Source of the DNA: Acidibrevibacterium fodinaquatile
GTDB taxonomy: Bacteria > Pseudomonadota > Alphaproteobacteria > Acetobacterales > Acetobacteraceae
Direction: 5' to 3'
Length of the DNA: 64,000 nucleotides
Assembly: GCF_003352165.1 (NCBI RefSeq)
Contig: NZ_CP029176.1
Span: forward strand, 1,488,001 to 1,552,000
Part shown: positions 7,415 through 16,483 of the stretch, in pieces
How the letters are laid out: each line of letters begins with the position of its first letter
Numbering within the stretch: the first letter of the stretch is position 1
The notes under the pieces: generated by a model
What the model was told of the DNA's origin: nothing
The model's database searches: none
What the model saw: only the letters and a program-made list of their open reading frames with translations
Translations under genes and position numbers: made by a program

Positions 7415-8638
7415 TCAGGCGACGAGATCAAGAGGCATTGAGGCGGGTGGCTCTCCGAGGCTCTGCCACCCGTCGACTTTGCGCATGGTGACCTGCCCGG
7501 ATGCGAGCAATGACCAGAACAGCATCGCCGCGGTCTCTGCCGAAGGCAGGACGGTCTGGGTTTTGATCCGGCGCTTGAACTCCTCGTGCAGGCGTTCGAT
7601 CGCATTCGTCGTTCTTGCCGATTTCCACTGGCTTTTGGGCAATCGGGTGAAGGTGAACAGCCGATCGCCGGCTTCCTCAAGGCTGTCGGCGACACCGCGG
7701 CATTTCAGGCGCCATTTGGCCAGGAACAGCCGGCGCCGGCGCATCACCTCGGCGCTGGTATCGGCGTAGATCATGTCGTTGTAGTCGGCCGTGATCTCCT
7801 CGTGCAGCGCCTCGGGAGCGTGCGCGAGCAGATTTCGATGCTTGTGGACTGTGCAGCGCTGGGTCGGCACCTCGGGCCAAAGGCTGGCCAGGGCGCGTTC
7901 GAGGCCGGCACCGCCATCGATCAGCAACAGGTCCGGCGTCCGCAGACCCCGCGCGATCAGGTCATCGAGCACCGCCCGCCAGGCGGCCTCGCTCTCGCCA
8001 CCCATGTTCTTCACCGCCAGCAAAACCTTCTGCCCGTCGCGGCGGACGCCGAGAACGACCAGCAGCGAGATGTTGGTCGCTTTCCGGTCGAGCCGGACCT
8101 TCACCACCGTGCCGTCGAGGATCAGCCTGACGGTATCCTCGTCGGCCAGGCTCCGCCGGTTCCAGCCGTCCCAGTCCGCCTTGACCTTTCTCCACGTGCG
8201 GCTGACCACGTCCTTGCCCACTGCCCCCTTGAACAACGCCCCCAATGCCCGCCTTACCCGCCGCGTGTTCGTGCCGGCGAGATAGGTCGCCGCAATCAAC
8301 GCCTCCACCTGCTTCGTCATCCGGGCATAACGAGGCAGCGTGGCACTTTGCCATTCCGCCGTTCCACCCCCGGGCTTCGGCATCCGCCCCCGCGGCACCG
8401 TAATCTCGAGCGGGCCGAACGAGCCGAGGATTTGCCGATGACGGACACCATGGCGATATCCTGTTGCCTCGCCACCACGGCGATATCGCTCCCGCCCCAG
8501 CGCCGTCGTCAGCTCCTCCTCCAGCATGTTCTCGATGAACCCGCGGATCCGATCCCGCACCCCCGCCTCAATCGCGTCGAACCAGCCCTCTCCATCAAAA
8601 AGGCTGGCTTCCGGCGTTCCCGTGCTATTCTTCTCCAT
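7415..8638 (-). CDS. IS256-family transposase
   Basis: This 407-aa protein is near the normal family length. An N-terminal MLEEELTTALGRERY region is followed by a DDE core with ILDGTVVKVRL, LLIDGGAGLERAL and the C-terminal NAIERLHEEFKRRIK glutamate region. It is the mutator-type transposase of the outer element. The copy on the other side (16484-17707) differs by a Pro/Ser change in GLRT(P/S)DLLL. Confidence 0.92.
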   Translation of the reverse strand: MEKNSTGTPEASLFDGEGWFDAIEAGVRDRIRGFIENMLEEELTTALGRERYRRGGEATGYRHGVRHRQILGSFGPLEITVPRGRMPKPGGGTAEWQSATLPRYARMTKQVEALIAATYLAGTNTRRVRRALGALFKGAVGKDVVSRTWRKVKADWDGWNRRSLADEDTVRLILDGTVVKVRLDRKATNISLLVVLGVRRDGQKVLLAVKNMGGESEAAWRAVLDDLIARGLRTPDLLLIDGGAGLERALASLWPEVPTQRCTVHKHRNLLAHAPEALHEEITADYNDMIYADTSAEVMRRRRLFLAKWRLKCRGVADSLEEAGDRLFTFTRLPKSQWKSARTTNAIERLHEEFKRRIKTQTVLPSAETAAMLFWSLLASGQVTMRKVDGWQSLGEPPASMPLDLVA

Positions 8639-8715
8639 GGCGTGATCTCCATCGGCGCGACAACGCCGAGTCTGGTGGTTGAACTCACCCGGAGATTACG
8701 CCACCCAGAATTATG

Positions 8716-9967
8716 GGATGGCCCGCTCCTTTCCCCCGGCGGTGTATAGTCTGCTGGGGCCAGCGAAAGGAAAGTGCCATGACGAAAGAGATCGCGGTAT
8801 TGGGGATCGATCTGGGCAAGAACAGTTGCAGTCTCGCGGGGTTGGATGCGAGCGGCGCGGTGGTGAAACGGCGCCGGATGCGGCCGGACAGCGTGACGGC
8901 CTTTACGGCGAAGATCCCGGCGTGTGTGATCGCCATGGAGGCATGCTGTGGCGCCCATTATCTCGGGCGGCTGTTGGCGGCTCAGGGTCACACGGTCCGG
9001 CTGATGTCGCCGGAATATGTGCGCCCGTATGTGAAAGCGCAGAAGAACGATGATCGGGACGCCGAGGCGATCGCTGAAGCAGCGACCCGGCCGACGATGC
9101 GCTTTGTAGATCTCAAAAGCGAGGAACAGCTTGACGTGCAGACGTTGCATCGGGCGCGGGATCGCCTGGTGGTGGAACGTACGGCGCTGATCAATCAGCT
9201 ACGCGCTATCCTTCTTGAACGGGGGATTACCGTGCCAAAGGGGCGGAGCAAGCTCGCGCAATATCTGGTGGGGCGGTTCGATCAGAACGACGGAGGTAGC
9301 ATCGCGTTGTCTCCACGAACGCAAGCGCTCATTGCCGACATGCGGAAGGAATGGCGCGAACTGGATCACCGGATCGAGGCTTTCGACGACGAATTTGTTG
9401 CTCGTGCCCGCGCCGATGAGGCGGCCCGCAGGCTGCTTTCGATCCCTGGTATCGGCCCGGTCAACGCCACCGCGCTGATCGCCGCGATCGGCAAGGGTGA
9501 GAGTTTCGGTCATGGCCGCGATCTTGCCGCCTGGCTGGGTTTGGTGCCGCGTCAGATCACGACAGGCGGACGACCCCGGCTTGTCGGGATCAGCAAGCGC
9601 GGCAACAAATATCTGCGCAAGCAGTTGATCCATGGTGCACGCTCCGCCCTGCCAGGTCTGCTGACCAGCGCCACGCCACTCGGCGGATGGCTGCGGGGGC
9701 TGATCACCAGGGTGCATAAGAACGCCGTAGTCGTCGCATTGGCCAATAAGCTGGCACGGATTGCGTGGGCCGTCTTACGTCACGGCGACAAATTTGACGC
9801 CAAAGCCGTTGGTGTGACGGTGTGACCGAAATCGACCGGTGCTGATATGATGATCGGCTACCGGTCCATGATGTTTGCGGGTGGTGGAAGAAAGATGGCC
9901 TGACAGTCGATCGGTGTTCTGGAAATCTGATGTGTGGAATGGCGGACTTGTCGCCGACAGAATTATG
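8716..9967. mobile_element. IS110-family element inside the IS256-type element
   Basis: The 10-bp sequence CAGAATTATG occurs at 8706-8715 and 9958-9967 and brackets the IS110 transposase gene and its flanks. This suggests insertion at that sequence in the IS256 promoter-proximal region. Exact ends of IS110 elements are hard to see because many lack terminal repeats, so the boundaries are approximate. Confidence 0.55.
8779..9825 (+). CDS. IS110-family transposase (DEDD recombinase)
   Basis: This protein has 348 aa from the ATG at 8779, with AAAGGAAAG just upstream. N-terminal DEDD-type motifs are LGIDLGKN, AMEACCG and KNDDRDAEAIAEA. The C-terminal Transposase_20 motif is SIPGIGPVNATALIAAIG with GGRPRLVGISKRGNKYLR. 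An identical gene lies inverted at 15297-16343. Confidence 0.92.
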   Translation: MTKEIAVLGIDLGKNSCSLAGLDASGAVVKRRRMRPDSVTAFTAKIPACVIAMEACCGAHYLGRLLAAQGHTVRLMSPEYVRPYVKAQKNDDRDAEAIAEAATRPTMRFVDLKSEEQLDVQTLHRARDRLVVERTALINQLRAILLERGITVPKGRSKLAQYLVGRFDQNDGGSIALSPRTQALIADMRKEWRELDHRIEAFDDEFVARARADEAARRLLSIPGIGPVNATALIAAIGKGESFGHGRDLAAWLGLVPRQITTGGRPRLVGISKRGNKYLRKQLIHGARSALPGLLTSATPLGGWLRGLITRVHKNAVVVALANKLARIAWAVLRHGDKFDAKAVGVTV

Positions 9968-10107
9968 AGAACCAGAGCGCGCGGATCTCCATCTTGGTCG
10001 AGAGCTTGCTCTGAGGCCGGATACGTTGACGCAGACTGACCAGTCCATCGGAAAAATCACTTGCAGGCGGGGCGGGCCATACGTTCCACACACTTCACGA
10101 CGCCACC

Positions 10108-10361
10108 TAGGTGCAAAGGTTGCCATACTCTCCAACACAGAACTACGAGGACGAGTCGCCGCCGTTCTGCGCGAGCGCTTCGAGGAAACTCCCGTTTCGG
10201 AACGGATCTTGCGTAACTGGACCAAACTTGCAGGCTTCCCGCTCGCGATATTGATGGCCCAGTCCAGGCCGCTCGGTACCGAGGAAATCGTGGTTCTTGT
10301 CGAAGACGCCGCGCGTCAAGTCGCCGGCGGGCTTCTCCCTTGGGAAGAAGCCCTGGCATGA
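10108..10361 (+). pseudogene. C-terminal remnant of an unknown gene, first member of a broken operon
   Basis: About 80 residues remain (from LGAKVAILSNTELRGRV to GGLLPWEEALA) after the IS256 end at 10107 removed the front of the gene. The stop overlaps the ATG of the helicase gene (ATGA at 10358-10361), so the two were translationally coupled. I do not recognise the family from the C-terminus. Confidence 0.6.
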
Positions 10362-12430
10362 CCAAGGATCGTGCCGATCTCGGTCGAATGATGCCTGACG
10401 CCTTCCCTGTATTTTTTAGCGGGAGGCAACCTTGGCCCGGGCAGGCGATGGTAATGCCCGAAGTGGTGAAGGGAGCGGATGTCCTGTTCGCCGCCCCGAC
10501 GGCCTCGGGCAAGACCGAGGCCGCCGTCGCGCCGCTCTATCAACGCCATAGTTCGTTCAAGCGGGGCAGGCTCTCGACGGTGTATGTCGCCCCCACCAAG
10601 GCCCTGGTGAACGACCTCCATGAGCGCTTGATCGGGTACCTCGGAACCCGCCAGTCGGATGCCATCGCGCGCTATACCGGCGATCGGCATGAGCTGCACT
10701 CCGCGGACGGGGTGTTCTGCTTGTTGACGACGCCGGAAGCGCTCGACTCACTGCAACTACGTCGTCCGCAGGCGCTGACCGGGGTGCGGGCAGTCGTCGT
10801 GGACGAGATCCATCTTTTGCACGGCCAGCCGCGCGGTCAGCAGCTACGCCACGTTATCGCCCGCCTCCGCCAAGCGTCTGCACCGCCACTGGTGCCGCGC
10901 GATCACTTTCAGGTGGTGGGCATGACGGCAACCCTCGACGACATGCAAGGCGTAGCCAGAACCTGGTTAGGAGACGGCGCAAAGGTGCTTTCCCACGGCG
11001 ACCCGCGTGAAATCGACCTGGAACTGATCCAGGACGACGAAGGCAAAGATGATAGCCGTGCCAAAGCACGCGCACTGGCTCGTTGGCTCGAAAAGTCGGG
11101 CGCGCAGAAGGTGCTAGTGTTCGAGAACTCCCGAAACGGTGCGCATGCACTGGCAGCTTGCCTACATCGGGAACTCGAGGACGCGCGCTGGCCCGTACAC
11201 TTGCATTTCGGCGCCCTGGCAGCCGCCGAACGAGAGCGCGTTGAAGAGGCGATGCGCGTCGAGCGCTATGGCGTCTGCGTTGCAACAACGACTCTGGAGA
11301 TCGGCATTGACATCGGCGATGTCGATGCCGTTGTTCTCAGCGAACCTCCATGTAGCGTGAGCGGCTTTCTGCAAAGGATCGGCCGTGGCAATCGCCGTAG
11401 CGGCATCTGTCGGGTGATCGCCTTTCGCGGCTCCGACGACGACGAACGCCTGATTCGCGCGCTGCTCGATTGCGCCAAGCGCAGCGAACTCGATGACGTC
11501 CACGACTATGACCGCCCATCCGTGCGCCTGCAGCAGGTGCTTAGCCTGTCTTGGAGGGCAACGCGACAAGATCGTCCGCTCTCCGCCGCAGCACTTTGCG
11601 CCGAGGCCGGAGACGCGATGCATGCTCCCGTCATCGCCGACATGATCGACACCGGCTGCCTGACTAACATCCGCGGGGCACTTGTTCCCTGTGACCGGCT
11701 GACCGACGCTGCGGATGCAGGCAAAATTCACAGTGTGATCACCGGCCGCGTCGGCGCCGCGGCGGTCGACCTACGGACGGGTAAGCCGGCGCTTTGGGAT
11801 GTCGACGAAGCTACGGCCGGCGGCGCTGTCTTTCTTAGCGGTTCAATGCGCCGGTTAGCGACGGCAGCGGAGGGCGGCGTCTACCTGCGCGAACGGACAG
11901 ACCGCGGTCATACCTTGGCTCGCATCAAGGGTACAGGACCCGCAGCGCCGATGAGCCGAAGCGTCCTTTGGGGACTGGCCCGGCAAGCTGGGCTCGACCC
12001 AACCCGTTGGCGGCTGACCGGAGCGGAATTGCAAACATTCGGTGGGGCAACCTTTAACGCACTCCTGGCCGCCTTGTTCACGCGCTTGGCGCCCAAGCTT
12101 CGATTCGCACCCAGGCCAGAACGCATCGTCGGCCCAGTCCTCGCCCTGGACCTTTCGCTGAACGACATCCGCGACTTGACGAACGCGACGGAGACAGCCG
12201 GCGACCTACCGCTAAGCGTCGCTAGCAAGTTTACCAACCCGAGCCTTTTCGCGAGCGAATTGTCGGCGGCGATGGTCGCTCAGGAGAAACGTGCCTCCAT
12301 ACCGTGGGCCTCGTTCCGTCGCTGGCTGGAGAAGGTAGAGGCGATCGACTTGGACGGTGCGACGCCGGTCCGACCCGACTCACCGATAGGGCTTCCGCCG
12401 GCAGAACTCAAATCGGCTGGTGGAAAATGA
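10358..12430 (+). CDS. Lhr-like superfamily 2 (DEAD/DEAH) helicase
   Basis: This protein has 690 aa from the ATG that overlaps the upstream stop. The SF2 motifs appear in order: APTASGKTEAA (motif I, about residue 45), VAPTKAL (Ia), VVDEIHLLHG (II), MTATLDD (III), VLVFENSRNG (IV), ATTTLEIGIDIGDVD (V) and QRIGRGNRR (VI). Motif V and VI wording is Lhr/Ski2-like. It is shorter than Lhr (about 1500 aa) and lacks its C-terminal extensions. The operon neighbours include a UvrD-like helicase, so a genome-defence or repair role is possible but not proved. Confidence 0.85.
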   Translation: MTKDRADLGRMMPDAFPVFFSGRQPWPGQAMVMPEVVKGADVLFAAPTASGKTEAAVAPLYQRHSSFKRGRLSTVYVAPTKALVNDLHERLIGYLGTRQSDAIARYTGDRHELHSADGVFCLLTTPEALDSLQLRRPQALTGVRAVVVDEIHLLHGQPRGQQLRHVIARLRQASAPPLVPRDHFQVVGMTATLDDMQGVARTWLGDGAKVLSHGDPREIDLELIQDDEGKDDSRAKARALARWLEKSGAQKVLVFENSRNGAHALAACLHRELEDARWPVHLHFGALAAAERERVEEAMRVERYGVCVATTTLEIGIDIGDVDAVVLSEPPCSVSGFLQRIGRGNRRSGICRVIAFRGSDDDERLIRALLDCAKRSELDDVHDYDRPSVRLQQVLSLSWRATRQDRPLSAAALCAEAGDAMHAPVIADMIDTGCLTNIRGALVPCDRLTDAADAGKIHSVITGRVGAAAVDLRTGKPALWDVDEATAGGAVFLSGSMRRLATAAEGGVYLRERTDRGHTLARIKGTGPAAPMSRSVLWGLARQAGLDPTRWRLTGAELQTFGGATFNALLAALFTRLAPKLRFAPRPERIVGPVLALDLSLNDIRDLTNATETAGDLPLSVASKFTNPSLFASELSAAMVAQEKRASIPWASFRRWLEKVEAIDLDGATPVRPDSPIGLPPAELKSAGGK

Positions 12431-12459
12431 CGGATCATTCCTCAGAGAGAAACGCCTTA

Positions 12460-13631
12460 ATACCAACCTGAGGTTTCGTTGACTCGAATGTGAGTTGGCT
12501 CGGCTCGGGCGGGTATGATTCGCTGAGCTTCCCCGGAGGAGGCTTGCGATGACGGTAGCGATAACGCGTTTGGACTTGTCGGCTATGGCGCTGCGCGAGC
12601 GGGCGGCTCGTGCGACGGATGCGAAAGTTTCGAGGCGGCTGCTGGCGATTGCTCTTGTTCTCGAAGGCTGGTCTCGGCGCGATGCGGCCGAGGCTTGTGC
12701 CATGGACCGCCAGACGCTGCGCGACTGGGTGCACCGTTACAATGGATTGGGACCTGACGGACTGGGCGATGCGCCGCGCCGCAACGGACCGCCACCCCGA
12801 TTGTCGGCTTCGCAGCAGGCGCAGATCGCGGCATGGGTCAGGCAGGGCCCGGACCTGGAGCGTGACGGCGTGGTGCGGTGGCGCTGTGTCGACCTGCAGC
12901 GACGGATCGAGACCGAGTTTGCGGTTACCCTGCACGAGACGTCGATCAGCCGACTGTTGCGGCGGCTCAAGTTCACGCGGGTCCAGCCGCGTCCGTATCA
13001 TCCGAAGAAGGACGCTGCGGCACAGGACATTTTTAAAAAGACTTCGCTGGCCTGGTAGCGGCGGCAATCCCGGCCATGGCGGCCCGTAAGCCGATCGAGG
13101 TGTGGTTCGCCGATGAAGCCCGTGTCGGTCAGAAGGGAACCCTGAGCTATGTCTGGGCAGAGCGGGGTTCCCGACCACTGGCGGTGCGCGACAATCGCCA
13201 TGACTCCGCCTATCTGTTTGGTGCCGTCTGCCCAGCACGCTGTCTTGGTGCCGCCATCATCATGCCGGCGGTCAACAGCGAGGCGATGGCCGAGCATCTT
13301 CGCGAAATCAGCACGCAGGTCGCGCCCGGTGCGCACGCCGTGCTGGTGCTCGATGGCGCCGGCTGGCATCAAGCCGGCGAACGTTTGCCGGTGCCCGACA
13401 ACATCAGCCTGCTATCGCTGCCGCCCTATTCGCCAGAGCTCAACCCAGTCGAAAACATCTGGCAATTTCTGCGCAGCAACTTCCTAAACCATCAGGTCTG
13501 GAACAGCTACGACGAAATCCTTGCCGCCTGCCGAAACGCCTGGAACAAGTTCATGCAAATGCCAGAACAAATCGCTTCGATCACCCAACAAGACTGGATC
13601 AAAGCGGTCATTAGATAGGCAGGTTGGTATA
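12460..13631. mobile_element. IS630-family element
   Basis: The outer ends are inverted repeats of TACCAACCTG (left about 12461, right complement ending about 13629) next to TA dinucleotides, as expected for IS630/Tc1-type insertion at TA. The length is about 1.17 kb. It interrupts the short ORF between the two helicase genes. Exact assignment of the TA duplication is ambiguous by 2-3 bp. Confidence 0.8.
12549..13618 (+). CDS. IS630-family transposase, two frames joined by -1 frameshift
   Basis: The first frame (12549-13058) carries the N-terminal HTH part (RDAAEACAMDRQTLRDWVHR). The second holds the DDE domain: VWFADEARVGQ, LVLDGAGWH, and PYSPELNPVENIWQ. The frames join at TTTTTAAAAAG near 13032: slipping back one base continues as DFAGLVAAAIPAMAARKPIE. 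The A-rich slip site suggests programmed -1 frameshifting, which several IS630 members use. A simple indel is the alternative. Confidence 0.8.
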
Positions 13632-13714
13632 ACTCCGGAACACTCGGATTCCCAGATCGCCGGCACGATCAGGGGGTTCCTTCGCGCTTGTCATGCTGGC
13701 GAGGAGTTAGACTG

Positions 13715-15015
13715 ATGGCCTCGTCGTTCCGCACCAAGGCCAATCCGCAACAACTTGCGGCAATCCGGACCACCAAGAGGCCGGTGTTGATCATCGCCGG
13801 CCCGGGATCTGGTAAAACTTTCACTTTGGTCGAGCGCATTGTCTACTTGATTAAGGAAGAAGGAGTACCTCCCGAATCATTATTCGCCGTCACGTTCACC
13901 GAAAAGGCAGCCAGGGAACTTACGACCCGGGTTTCAAGCCGCCTGTCGGAATTGAACATCAAGTTTAATCTGAATGAAATGCTTCTTGGCACTTTTCATT
14001 CTGTCTGCTTACGGCTTCTAGAAGATTATCGGGAATATACGCGCCTAAAGCGCAGCTACACACTGTTTGATCAATTTGACCAGCAATATTTCTTTATCAA
14101 AAGATCAGCGAGTTCCGCTCCCTGGCGGAAGCGCAACTGGTCATGGGTGATGACCAGAAAGGCCGCTGGGCTCAATCCGATGAGCTGCTGAAGTGGCTCA
14201 ATAAGGTCCGCGAAGAGGCACTGGACGTTGTCGCCTTAGCAAAGGCCAAGGAGCCGGAGGTCGGCGCCTTGGCCGCATGCTACCGACGTTATCAGGAACT
14301 GCTCGACGAAACCAACAGCCTAGATTTTTCAGGTATCCAGCTCGAAGCCCTGCGTCTTCTGGAGCGGCATCCAGAGGTTCTGGAGGAACTGCATCAGAAG
14401 CTTACGCACTTGATGGTTGATGAATATCAGGACACGAACACCATCCAAGAGCGTATCCTCCTTCTTCTCGCCGGCAAGCAGAAAAACCTTTGCGTCGTTG
14501 GGGACGACGATCAGGGCCTCTACCGCTTTCGTGGCGCTACGATCCGGAATATCCTGGAGTTTCCGAGCCTATTCAAGGGAACCACCTGCAAGCGCGTGAC
14601 ACTTGCAACCAACTACCGTTCCCATCCGGACATCATACGGTTCTATAACGAGTGGATGGGCGCCCAGGATTGGACTGACGGCGGCAAATCCTTCCGGTTC
14701 CAAAAAGGCATCGTGCCGCGCAAGGCAGCGTTTCCCCAAACGCCCACAGTGTTGCGGCTTTCTGCGGCTGACGAGCCCGATGAAAATGCCAAGTGGCACG
14801 CTGAGGTCCTTCGCTTCCTGAATACGCTCCGAAAAAGCGGGAAGTTGGAGGACTGGAACCAAGTGGCCTTCCTGTTCCGCTCGGTCAGGAACGAGCGCGT
14901 TGTCGATCTTGCCCGTTTTCTTGAGAACAAGGGCGTCCCGGTGTACTCGCCGCGCTCCAATATGTTCTTCGAGCGGGAAGAGGTGCGCCTGATGATTGGT
15001 GCGCTGATCTTTCTC
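13715..15015 (+). pseudogene. UvrD/Rep-like helicase, frameshifted and truncated
   Basis: The ATG at 13715 has GGAG upstream. Superfamily 1 motifs are clear: LIIAGPGSGKTFTLVERI (Walker A), VTFTEKAARELTTRV (Ia), LMVDEYQDTN (II), VVGDDDQGLYRFRGA (III) and ATNYRSHPDII (IV). The frame breaks near 14100 in an A run (one missing A; the second frame continues KISEFRSLAEAQLV). The right nested IS then cuts the gene off at 15015, before motifs V-VI. The product is almost certainly inactive. Confidence 0.9.
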
Positions 15016-15296
15016 GGTGGCGTCGTGAAGTGTGTGGACGTATGGCCCGCCCCGCCTGCAAGTGATTTTTCCGATGGACTGGTCAGTCTGCGTCAACGTA
15101 TCCGGCCTCAGAGCAAGCTCTCGACCAAGATGGAGATCCGCGCGCTCTGGTTCTCATAATTCTGTCGGCGACAAGTCCGCCATTCCACACATCAGATTTC
15201 CAGAACACCGATCGACTGTCAGGCCATCTTTCTTCCACCACCCGCAAACATCATGGACCGGTAGCCGATCATCATATCAGCACCGGTCGATTTCGG

Positions 15297-16343
15297 TCAC
15301 ACCGTCACACCAACGGCTTTGGCGTCAAATTTGTCGCCGTGACGTAAGACGGCCCACGCAATCCGTGCCAGCTTATTGGCCAATGCGACGACTACGGCGT
15401 TCTTATGCACCCTGGTGATCAGCCCCCGCAGCCATCCGCCGAGTGGCGTGGCGCTGGTCAGCAGACCTGGCAGGGCGGAGCGTGCACCATGGATCAACTG
15501 CTTGCGCAGATATTTGTTGCCGCGCTTGCTGATCCCGACAAGCCGGGGTCGTCCGCCTGTCGTGATCTGACGCGGCACCAAACCCAGCCAGGCGGCAAGA
15601 TCGCGGCCATGACCGAAACTCTCACCCTTGCCGATCGCGGCGATCAGCGCGGTGGCGTTGACCGGGCCGATACCAGGGATCGAAAGCAGCCTGCGGGCCG
15701 CCTCATCGGCGCGGGCACGAGCAACAAATTCGTCGTCGAAAGCCTCGATCCGGTGATCCAGTTCGCGCCATTCCTTCCGCATGTCGGCAATGAGCGCTTG
15801 CGTTCGTGGAGACAACGCGATGCTACCTCCGTCGTTCTGATCGAACCGCCCCACCAGATATTGCGCGAGCTTGCTCCGCCCCTTTGGCACGGTAATCCCC
15901 CGTTCAAGAAGGATAGCGCGTAGCTGATTGATCAGCGCCGTACGTTCCACCACCAGGCGATCCCGCGCCCGATGCAACGTCTGCACGTCAAGCTGTTCCT
16001 CGCTTTTGAGATCTACAAAGCGCATCGTCGGCCGGGTCGCTGCTTCAGCGATCGCCTCGGCGTCCCGATCATCGTTCTTCTGCGCTTTCACATACGGGCG
16101 CACATATTCCGGCGACATCAGCCGGACCGTGTGACCCTGAGCCGCCAACAGCCGCCCGAGATAATGGGCGCCACAGCATGCCTCCATGGCGATCACACAC
16201 GCCGGGATCTTCGCCGTAAAGGCCGTCACGCTGTCCGGCCGCATCCGGCGCCGTTTCACCACCGCGCCGCTCGCATCCAACCCCGCGAGACTGCAACTGT
16301 TCTTGCCCAGATCGATCCCCAATACCGCGATCTCTTTCGTCAT
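15297..16343 (-). CDS. IS110-family transposase, second copy
   Basis: The translation is identical to that of the copy at 8779-9825 (348 aa), with the same DEDD and Transposase_20 motifs. The start is the ATG at 16343, preceded by the same purine-rich ribosome-binding site. Confidence 0.92.
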   Translation of the reverse strand: MTKEIAVLGIDLGKNSCSLAGLDASGAVVKRRRMRPDSVTAFTAKIPACVIAMEACCGAHYLGRLLAAQGHTVRLMSPEYVRPYVKAQKNDDRDAEAIAEAATRPTMRFVDLKSEEQLDVQTLHRARDRLVVERTALINQLRAILLERGITVPKGRSKLAQYLVGRFDQNDGGSIALSPRTQALIADMRKEWRELDHRIEAFDDEFVARARADEAARRLLSIPGIGPVNATALIAAIGKGESFGHGRDLAAWLGLVPRQITTGGRPRLVGISKRGNKYLRKQLIHGARSALPGLLTSATPLGGWLRGLITRVHKNAVVVALANKLARIAWAVLRHGDKFDAKAVGVTV

Positions 16344-16483
16344 GGCACTTTCCTTTCGCTGGCCCCAGCAGACTATACACCGCCGGGGGAAAGGAGCGGG
16401 CCATCCCATAATTCTGGGTGGCGTAATCTCCGGGTGAGTTCAACCACCAGACTCGGCGTTGTCGCGCCGATGGAGATCACGCC

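Larger units (their letters stand above)
7349..10107. mobile_element. nested insertion sequence, left copy (IS256-type carrying an IS110-type)
   Basis: The ends carry imperfect terminal inverted repeats beginning GGTGGCGTCG and continuing to TGTGTGG. Inside are an IS256-family transposase gene and an IS110-family transposase gene. The 2759-bp unit recurs inverted at 15016-17773 with one indel and a few substitutions. No 8-bp target duplication flanks it, so the flanks have been rearranged. It ends 5' of a gene whose front part is missing. Confidence 0.85.
12427..13715 (+). pseudogene. small ORF split by the IS630-type element
   Basis: An ATG at 12427 overlaps the helicase stop (ATGA) and reads MTDHSSERNAL before the insertion. 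After it, the sequence from 13632 reads TPEHSDSQIAGTIRGFLRAC and on to GEELD, then a TGA that overlaps the ATG of the UvrD gene (TGATG at 13713-13717). Removing the insertion with one TA copy gives an uninterrupted 38-codon ORF coupled at both ends. No family is recognised. The exact excision point is an inference. Confidence 0.5.

Noticed and set aside
8509-9150. Minus-strand frame of 213 residues crossing both transposase genes
   Set aside because: It overlaps well-supported transposase genes on either strand, has no domain, and recurs only because the IS is duplicated.
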